The notes under the pieces are model-generated. The model saw only the letters and a list, made by a program, of their open reading frames with translations, did not search any database and had not been told where the DNA came from. From assembly GCA_963746825.1 (NCBI GenBank), contig CAVVCU010000018.1, positions 124,001 through 188,000 of the forward strand: DNA of 64,000 nt. The letters run 5' to 3'. The DNA is from JACVRW01 sp963746825. Lineage in GTDB: Bacteria > Actinomycetota > Thermoleophilia > Solirubrobacterales > Thermoleophilaceae. The stretch's first letter is position 1. Each line of letters starts with the position of its first letter. The translations under genes and the position numbers were made by a program. Of this stretch, positions 58,653 to 64,000 are shown in pieces.

Positions 58653-59123
58653 ATGACCAGAACGACCATGGGGGCACTTCTGCTGGCGCTCGTGCTGGCG
58701 ATCGCCGGCTGCGGCGGCACCGACCGAATCGCCGAGGAGGCGGTGGAGGACGCGAGCAACGGCGAGGTGAAGATCGACAAGGACGGCGATGAGCTCGAGA
58801 TCGAGGTCGACGGCCAGAAGCTCCAGAGCAAGCAGGGCGAGCTGGTCGACGGTTTCCCCGGCGACATCCCCATGCCCGACGACTTCGACGTGGTCTCCTC
58901 GTCCACGGCCGACGGCAAGTTCCAGGCCTTCGGACGCATCTCCTCCGCCGAGGACACCTTCGCCTTCTACAAGGCCGAGCTGCCCAAGGAGGGCTGGAAC
59001 GTGACGGTGGCGAGCGCCGCCCAGAACACCTTCCAGGTGATAGCCGACAAGGGCGGCCGCGCGCTGGTCTTGGGCTCGAGCCCCTCCAACGAGGGCGCGA
59101 ATCTGACCGTGGTGCTCGAGTAG
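58653..59123 (+). CDS. Small lipoprotein of unknown function
   Basis: A 156-residue exported lipoprotein. The signal MTRTTMGALLLALVLAIAGC ends in a lipobox (AIAGC) with the lipidated Cys at about residue 20. The mature part is acidic: a repeat-like EVKIDKDGDELEIEVDGQKLQSKQG, then GFPGDIPMPDDFDVVSSSTADGKFQAFGRISSAEDTFAFYKAELPKEGWNVTV, which looks like a two-layer alpha/beta domain common in actinobacterial lipoproteins. No named family is recognised. It is divergent from tnaA and 40 bases from metK. Confidence 0.8.
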   Translation: MTRTTMGALLLALVLAIAGCGGTDRIAEEAVEDASNGEVKIDKDGDELEIEVDGQKLQSKQGELVDGFPGDIPMPDDFDVVSSSTADGKFQAFGRISSAEDTFAFYKAELPKEGWNVTVASAAQNTFQVIADKGGRALVLGSSPSNEGANLTVVLE

Positions 59124-59163
59124 CCGTGCAGCCCCCCGTCAGGTCGCTAGCCTTGCGCGGCTG

Positions 59164-60423
59164 ATGACCACGCAGCCGCTTTCAGACAACGAGTTCCTGT
59201 TCACCTCCGAGTCGGTCACGGAGGGCCATCCGGACAAGATCGCCGATCAGATTTCCGATGGTGTGTTGGATGCGGTGATGGCGGAGGACCCGGGCGGCCG
59301 GGTGGCGTGCGAGACGCTCGTGAACACGGGTTTGGTGGTGGTATCGGGGGAGATCACCACGGACGTGTATGTCGACATCCCCAAGCTGGCGCGCGAGACG
59401 ATCCGCAGGATCGGCTACACGGGCAGCAAGTACGGCTTCGATTGCGATTCGTGTGCGGTGATCTCGGCCATCGATGAGCAGTCGCCCGATATCGCGCAGG
59501 GGGTTGACAAGGCCTTCGAGGCGCGTACCGACCCGGCCGATGAGGACGAGCTCGATGTGGCGGGCGCGGGCGACCAGGGGATGATGTTCGGTTACGCGAC
59601 GCGCGAGACGCCGGAGCTGATGCCGATGCCGATCTCGCTGGCGCACAAGCTGGCGCAGCGTCTGGCGGAGGTGCGGCGGGCGGAGTTGATGCCGTATCTG
59701 GGGCCGGACGGCAAGACGCAGGTGACGGTGCGCTACGAGCACGGCCGGCCAATCGAGATCGAGGGGGTGTTGATCTCCACCCAGCACAACGAGGGGGTGG
59801 ATTCGCAGACGCTGATCAAGCCCGATCTGTGGGAGCACGTGGTGCACCCGGTGTTGCCGAGCGAGCTGTTCGACGAGAACAAGCTGCTCGACCCGGGGGG
59901 CCGCAACTTCTTGGTCAACCCAACGGGCAAGTTCGTGGTCGGCGGCCCGGTGGGCGACTGCGGGCTGACGGGCCGCAAGATCATCGTGGACACCTACGGG
60001 GGCATGGCCCGCCACGGCGGCGGGGCGTTCTCGGGCAAGGATCCGTCGAAGGTGGACCGCTCGGCGGCCTACGCGGCCCGCTACGTGGCCAAGAACGTGG
60101 TCGCGGCCGGGCTGGCCGACCGCTGCGAGGTCCAGGTGGCCTACGCGATCGGGGTGGCGCACCCGGTGTCGGTGATGGTGGAGACCTTCGGCACCGAGAA
60201 GATCGCCCGCTCGGAGATCGCGCGGCTGGTCGACGAGCACTTCGACCTGCGCCCCGGCGCCTTCCGTGAGGACCTCAAGCTGCACCGGCCGATCTACCAG
60301 AAGACCGCGGCCTACGGCCACTTCGGCCGCGAGGACCACGACTTCACCTGGGAGAAGATCGACAAGGCCCAGACCCTCCGCGCCGCCGCCGGGCTCGACG
60401 AGCCCGCGTCAGCGCTGCGGTAG
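59164..60423 (+). CDS. metK: S-adenosylmethionine synthetase
   Basis: A 419-residue enzyme making SAM from methionine and ATP. FTSESVTEGHPDKIADQISDGVLDAV, GAGDQGMMFGYATRETPELMP, LTGRKIIVDTYGGMARHGGGAFSGKDPSKVDRSAAY and TDFTWE-like DHDFTWEKID are diagnostic. The length is normal. The first 650 bases use many GAT, TTG and GCG codons, unlike the C-ending codons of neighbouring genes and of its own last third. The start is ATG 59164. No SAM riboswitch fits in the 40-base gap upstream. Confidence 0.96.
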   Translation: MTTQPLSDNEFLFTSESVTEGHPDKIADQISDGVLDAVMAEDPGGRVACETLVNTGLVVVSGEITTDVYVDIPKLARETIRRIGYTGSKYGFDCDSCAVISAIDEQSPDIAQGVDKAFEARTDPADEDELDVAGAGDQGMMFGYATRETPELMPMPISLAHKLAQRLAEVRRAELMPYLGPDGKTQVTVRYEHGRPIEIEGVLISTQHNEGVDSQTLIKPDLWEHVVHPVLPSELFDENKLLDPGGRNFLVNPTGKFVVGGPVGDCGLTGRKIIVDTYGGMARHGGGAFSGKDPSKVDRSAAYAARYVAKNVVAAGLADRCEVQVAYAIGVAHPVSVMVETFGTEKIARSEIARLVDEHFDLRPGAFREDLKLHRPIYQKTAAYGHFGREDHDFTWEKIDKAQTLRAAAGLDEPASALR

Positions 60424-61005
60424 GCCCCGAGCGCCCTCGCTCTCGAGCAGCAGCCGCCCAAGTTGCTGGGCGCGCTGCGCCGCGTCGGCGTCGCCTTCGG
60501 CGGCCGCCACGATCGAGCCCTTCATCAGGATGTGCCACTGCCCGGCCAGGGCCTCCGGGTCCTCGACCCCGGCGTCCTCGGCGAACTCGCGCACGTAGCC
60601 GCGGATGTTCGCCAGGTACTGGGCGCTCGCGGCCCGCACCGGATGGTCGACCTCGGTGAACTCGAGCAGCACGTTGATGAACGAGCAGCCTTCGAAGTCG
60701 GCCTGGGCGAACCACTCGCCGAACACGTCGAAGATGGCCAGCAGGCGCTGAGCGCCGGTCTCGCCACGGCTCTGAGCCTCGGCCCGCAGCCAGTTGCGCG
60801 TCCAGCGCTCCTCGCGCTCGGCGAGGAAGGCCAGCACCAGCTCGTCCTTGGAGTGGAAGTTGCGGTAGAGGCTCATCTTGGCCACTCCGGACTCAGAGAT
60901 GATCCGGTCGATGCCCACCGCGCGGATGCCGTGCCGGCTGAACAGGTCGTACGCCGTATCGAGAATCCGATCTCGCGCCGAAGCCGGTTCCCCCACGGCT
61001 TCCAT
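60409..61005 (-). CDS. TetR-family transcriptional regulator
   Basis: A 198-residue regulator. The HTH is ARDRILDTAYDLFSRHGIRAVGIDRIISESGVAKMSLYRNFHSKDELVLAFL (residues about 10-60), followed by an all-helical ligand domain with FEGCSFINVLLEF. It is similar to repressors of detoxification or metabolism genes. ATG 61005 (MEAVGEPAS) is preferred to GTG 61017. It overlaps the metK end by 15 bases, and a perfect palindrome suited to a TetR dimer lies about 0.85 kb away in front of the MetE-like gene. Confidence 0.9.
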   Translation of the reverse strand: MEAVGEPASARDRILDTAYDLFSRHGIRAVGIDRIISESGVAKMSLYRNFHSKDELVLAFLAEREERWTRNWLRAEAQSRGETGAQRLLAIFDVFGEWFAQADFEGCSFINVLLEFTEVDHPVRAASAQYLANIRGYVREFAEDAGVEDPEALAGQWHILMKGSIVAAAEGDADAAQRAQQLGRLLLESEGARGLPQR

Positions 61006-61146
61006 AGGTGGGCGCACAGGGCGAGGATAGCGCCTGTCCGGCCGGCCTCAGCGCCGCGGCTGCGGTTTCGGCCCTCCCGACAGGCGAGGGAAAACTCGCC
61101 TTTGGGATAGTGCGGTGGGCCTCGCGTCGCCGTACCATCGCGGGAC

Positions 61147-61800
61147 ATGCTCACCGGAGCCAACGCCGCCGTGCTCGTCGATCTCGGCGGGCGCAAGGTG
61201 GTCGCCCACTACGGGTCGGCGGCGTCGGAGATCGCCGTCTGCACCAAGGCGGTGGGCCTGGTGGAGCGCGCGGAGCTGCGCCTTCTGGAGGCGGCGGGCA
61301 CAGAGGTTGCGCTCAGCGAGGCGCTCGAGTCGGCGATCCCGGACGCCGTGCCGCAGAGCGGAGAGGCCCACTGCGTCGCCGACACCTGGTGCTGCCGGGT
61401 CGCGCCGGAGCGCGCCCTCGTGGCGGGCGAGACGGGGGCGACGGACCGCTGGCGCCAGGTGCTGAGCCGAGCCGCGTCGACCACGGGCATTGCCGTGACC
61501 GCCCGGCTGCTGCTGGACGGCGAGGCGGTGTCGATGGTGGGCCCCAAGGCCTCCGTCGTGCTGACGGAGAGCTCGCTCCCGGGCGGCCTCGCGCCGGGCC
61601 GGGTGGAGAGCGCGACGATCGCGGGCACACCCGTCTCGGTCGTGTGCGAGGACGAAACGCACTACCTGCTGCTCTTCCCGCGGGGATGCCCGCCCGAGGC
61701 GCTCGAGGCGATCGGAGCCGCCGGGCAGCCGCTGGGGCTCGCGCGCGTGGGACACGACGCCCTCGCTCACCTGCGGGCCGCCCGCCGCGGGCACGATTGA
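61147..61800 (+). CDS. GcvT/folate-binding-like protein of unknown function
   Basis: A 217-residue cytosolic protein. KVVAHYGSAASEIAVCTKAVGLVERAELRLLEAAG and DTWCCRVAPERALVAG follow the pattern of the aminomethyltransferase folate-binding (GcvT/sarcosine oxidase gamma-like) family: HYG...E...VGLVDRS...L.L.G, then W..R..P....V. It is too short for a full GcvT and lacks the C-terminal barrel. Position between metK and a MetE-like gene suggests a part in one-carbon or methyl transfer; the reaction is unknown. Confidence 0.6.
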   Translation: MLTGANAAVLVDLGGRKVVAHYGSAASEIAVCTKAVGLVERAELRLLEAAGTEVALSEALESAIPDAVPQSGEAHCVADTWCCRVAPERALVAGETGATDRWRQVLSRAASTTGIAVTARLLLDGEAVSMVGPKASVVLTESSLPGGLAPGRVESATIAGTPVSVVCEDETHYLLLFPRGCPPEALEAIGAAGQPLGLARVGHDALAHLRAARRGHD

Positions 61801-61840
61801 CTTTTCCGCGGGCGGGGAAGTAGGTTCTCCAAGTCGCACG

Positions 61841-61854
61841 AGACCGATCGGTCT
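61841..61854. promoter_or_regulatory. 14-base perfect palindrome, TetR-type operator candidate
   Basis: AGACCGATCGGTCT is a perfect palindrome, and its right half ATCGGTCT is repeated directly ten bases downstream (61857-61864). It lies 36 bases before the MetE-like start, where a repressor would block transcription. Palindromes of the form GACCG-CGGTC are typical TetR-family sites; the TetR gene just upstream (60409-61005) is the obvious candidate. Confidence 0.65.
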
Positions 61855-61889
61855 ACATCGGTCTTACAACGGAGAGAGGAGAAACAAGG

Positions 61890-63032
61890 ATGGCCATTCC
61901 CACCGAGTTGGTCGGGTCGCTGCCTCGGCCCATGAAGCTTCAGGAGGGCTACCAGAAGCTCGACGACGGCGAGATCACCTGGGAGGACCTGCAGGCCCTT
62001 CAGGACGAAGCGGCAGAGGACTCGATCAAGCGCCTCGAGGAGACCGGCGAGCCGCTGGTGACCGACGGCGAGCAGCGGGAGTCGAGCTTCGCCACCTACC
62101 CGATCACCGACACGCTGGCGGGCACGGGCCTGGCCGACAACCTGGCCGGTGACGGCCAGTTCTTCGCCATCTTCGACGACGGCCACCATCGCCAGCTGCC
62201 GCGGCTGACGGGCGGGCCCTTCCGCTACAAGACCTTCGCCTCGGAGTTCGTCGAGAAGAACAAGCAGGTCGCCTCGAAGGGCGTCAAGCAGGCGGTGATC
62301 GCCCCCTCGATGCTGATGCTGCTCTATCCGCTCGAGGAGGAGATCGAGGGCTACTCGCGCGAGCAGTTCCTCGACGATCTCTGCGACGAGGTCGAGAAGG
62401 ACATCCGCCAGTGCTTCGACGCCGGAGCGGAGCGGGTCTCGATCGACTTCACCGAGGGCCGCCTTGCGAACAAGAACGACTCCCGCAACCCCTGGACCAA
62501 CAAGGACATGCTCCAGGAGTTCATCGACCTCAACAACCGCGTGCTCGACCGCTTCTCTCCCGAGGAGCGCAAGAACATCGGGATCCACACCTGCCCCGGC
62601 GGCGACTGCGACTCGGTGCATTCCAAGGACGTGCCCTACGAGAAGCTGCTGAGCAAGATGTTCCAGCTCAACGCGGGCTACTTCCTGATCCAGTGCGCGA
62701 GCGAGGACGACAAGGAGAACGTCTACAAGCTGGTGGGCCAGTACAGCCGCGACGACGCCAACGGCGTTCCCCAGGTCTGCTTCATGGGCGTGATCAACCC
62801 GCTCGACCCGGAGGTCGAGACCCCGGAGCAGGTGCGCGACGATCTCGTGACCGCGGCGAAGTACATCCCGGTAGAGCGGCTCGGGGCAACGGACGACTGC
62901 GGCTTCTCTCCCTTCAGTCGCGACGTGAAGCCCAAGCACGGCTCACCGGATTTCGCGCGCGACGTGGCCATGCAGAAGATCAGCAACCGGATCAAGGGCG
63001 CTCAGATGGCCTCCGAGGAGCTCGGCGTCTAA
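61890..63032 (+). CDS. Core MetE-like (cobalamin-independent methionine synthase II family) methyltransferase
   Basis: A 380-residue protein equivalent to the C-terminal catalytic barrel of MetE. TELVGSLPRP at the start, RVSIDFTEGRLA, the zinc-binding stretch NIGIHTCPGGDCDSVH and the late GATDDCGFSPFSRDVKP supply His/Cys ligands. It lacks the N-terminal MetE duplication. Such core proteins move methyl groups to thiols, homocysteine or another acceptor, with the donor unknown. A strong GGAGAGAGGAG ribosome-binding site precedes ATG 61890, and a palindromic operator lies upstream. The stop overlaps the convergent LuxR gene by 4 bases. Confidence 0.85.
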   Translation: MAIPTELVGSLPRPMKLQEGYQKLDDGEITWEDLQALQDEAAEDSIKRLEETGEPLVTDGEQRESSFATYPITDTLAGTGLADNLAGDGQFFAIFDDGHHRQLPRLTGGPFRYKTFASEFVEKNKQVASKGVKQAVIAPSMLMLLYPLEEEIEGYSREQFLDDLCDEVEKDIRQCFDAGAERVSIDFTEGRLANKNDSRNPWTNKDMLQEFIDLNNRVLDRFSPEERKNIGIHTCPGGDCDSVHSKDVPYEKLLSKMFQLNAGYFLIQCASEDDKENVYKLVGQYSRDDANGVPQVCFMGVINPLDPEVETPEQVRDDLVTAAKYIPVERLGATDDCGFSPFSRDVKPKHGSPDFARDVAMQKISNRIKGAQMASEELGV

Positions 63033-64000
63033 CCCGCTCGACCGCTGACGAGGCGGTGGTAGCGCGCCACCGCCTCGGCGCGGTTGCGCACGTGGAGCTT
63101 GCGCAGGATGTTGGTCACGTGGAACTTGACCGTGGCCTGGGAGATGACCAGGCCGTCGGCGATGGCGCTGTTCGGCTGACCGCGCACGACCAGGCGCAGG
63201 ACGTCGACCTCCCGGCGGGTCAGCAGGTCCTCGAAGACGGCCCGGTCGTCCACGCGGGGGCCGGCCGCGCGCACATCGAGGCCGCCGGGCGGGTCGGACG
63301 CCTCGGCCTGCTCGGCGGCGAAGTGCATCGATGCGTCGCTCAGCTCGCTGGAGCGGGTGCCGAGCCATTCCACGAACTGCCTCATCTCGGAGCTCTGGCG
63401 CCTCAGCGCGCGGCGCAGGGAGGCGGTCTCGTACACCTCGGCCAGCCCCTTGGAGAAGGTCCAGAGGATGTCGCCGGCGAGCACGTCGAGCGCGTGGCCC
63501 GACTTGCCGGCGTCGGCGTGGATCACACCGATTACCTGACCGCTGACCACCAGTGGTGCGGCCAGGTACGTGTGCCAGCCCATGGTGCGCGCCGTGGGGC
63601 GGTGCACCCGCGGGTGGGCCTGGGCGTCCGTCACGATCGTGGCGCGGCGCCGGCGCACCACGTCGGTCTCGACGAGCGGGTGCTCGAGCCGCAGGGCGTC
63701 GGTCCGGAGCATCTCCAGCGCCTTGGCGGCGCCCACCGCGTCGTCCTCGAACCAGGCCGCCTCGGCCACGAGGAGGCCGTCGCGCACGAGGCTGATCACG
63801 GCGCGCTCGAGCTTCGAGCAGCGACACAGCTCGACCGGGGCCCCGCCGAGGATGGCGGCCGGCGAGGTGACCTCGCGTAGGCCGGCGATCGCACCGTGCA
63901 CCGCGTCCATCGCCGCGAAGCGCGTCTCGTAGCGCTCGCGCAGCCGCTCGAGCTGCGCGGCGTGGGCGGCGGCAGCCTCCCGCCAGCTCGGGTCGGTCTC
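63029..64000 (-). CDS. GAF-domain LuxR-family regulator (N-terminus beyond window)
   Basis: The visible part is at least 323 residues and runs out of the window with no stop in the last 30 codons (ETDPSWREAAAAHAAQLERL before the first internal Met at 63910). A GAF-like sensor covers the middle (TARTMGWHTYLAAPLVVSGQVIGVIHADA). The C-terminal GerE/LuxR HTH is LTRREVDVLRLVVRGQPNSAIADGLVISQATVKFHVTNILRKLHVRNRAEAVARYH. It is probably a one-component transcription regulator. The ligand is unknown. Confidence 0.88.
   Translation of the reverse strand, partial: ETDPSWREAAAAHAAQLERLRERYETRFAAMDAVHGAIAGLREVTSPAAILGGAPVELCRCSKLERAVISLVRDGLLVAEAAWFEDDAVGAAKALEMLRTDALRLEHPLVETDVVRRRRATIVTDAQAHPRVHRPTARTMGWHTYLAAPLVVSGQVIGVIHADAGKSGHALDVLAGDILWTFSKGLAEVYETASLRRALRRQSSEMRQFVEWLGTRSSELSDASMHFAAEQAEASDPPGGLDVRAAGPRVDDRAVFEDLLTRREVDVLRLVVRGQPNSAIADGLVISQATVKFHVTNILRKLHVRNRAEAVARYHRLVSGRAG

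Noticed and set aside
59124..59163. Possible SAM riboswitch before metK
   Set aside because: The gap is only 40 bases and has no paired elements of any SAM class.
1..64000. CRISPR arrays, insertion sequences, prophage, tRNA or rRNA genes
   Set aside because: Reading through all intergenic gaps gave no regular spaced repeats, transposase or integrase genes, cloverleaf-like segments or rRNA sequence.

Overview
The window is a gene-dense, very GC-rich (strongly C/G-ending codons) bacterial chromosome segment. Most neighbouring genes overlap by 1-4 bases (ATGA or GTGA), and GTG and TTG starts are common. Several features point to an actinobacterial lineage: a mraZ-led dcw cluster without ftsA, a MurE with the meso-diaminopimelate motif DNPR, a c-di-AMP riboswitch in front of a secreted peptidoglycan-binding/Rpf-like protein, tandem bacterial Ku genes, and the gene content overall. 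Thermoleophilia/Solirubrobacterales is the best guess, by inference only. I saw no rRNA, tRNA, CRISPR array, insertion sequence or prophage.

Layout. 1-11 kb: mixed housekeeping and accessory genes (SSI-like fragment, atypical SDR, riboswitch plus Rpf-like protein, MFS transporter, M20 and M3 peptidases, PLP enzyme), then a five-gene overlapping minus-strand operon GFA enzyme - cupin - GST - Ku - Ku. 11-14 kb: three Tad-pilus genes (cpaF, tadB, tadC) with no pilin. 14.1-33.7 kb: the division and cell wall cluster mraZ-rsmH-ftsL-ftsI / murE-murF-mraY / murD-ftsW-murG-murC-murB-ftsQ-ftsZ. It is interrupted on the minus strand by a frameshifted FAD monooxygenase, a PilB-N-domain/coiled-coil protein and a small secreted protein. 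The control region of mraZ shows helically phased MraZ boxes, and ftsZ has a near-consensus promoter behind a tandem 30-bp repeat. 33.7-41.2 kb: GNAT, M20 peptidase, the complete glycine cleavage operon gcvT-gcvH-gcvPA-gcvPB, a sulfite-oxidase-type molybdoenzyme and a two-TM SLATT-like protein. 41.3-47.2 kb: trpS, scpA-scpB, a divergent LysR/EamA pair, rlmN and rluB.

47.2-55.4 kb is an aromatic amino acid supercluster: aroH, hisC-type aminotransferase, a FIST sensor protein, aroF, tyrA, aroA, cmk, der. In front of aroF is a 25-codon reading frame ending in Tyr-Ser-Ala-Trp-Arg-Phe. It is followed directly by a foldable segment with mutually exclusive hairpins, a candidate aromatic amino acid attenuator. 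55.4-58.6 kb on the minus strand is a tryptophanase - EamA exporter - threonine dehydratase-like operon. 58.6-64 kb: a lipoprotein, metK, a TetR regulator, a GcvT/folate-binding-like protein, a core MetE-like methyltransferase behind a 14-bp perfect palindrome, and a GAF-LuxR regulator cut by the window edge.

Three genes (FAD monooxygenase, murG, gcvT) are broken by single-base insertions. Because murG and gcvT are housekeeping genes, sequence error must be considered for all of them.
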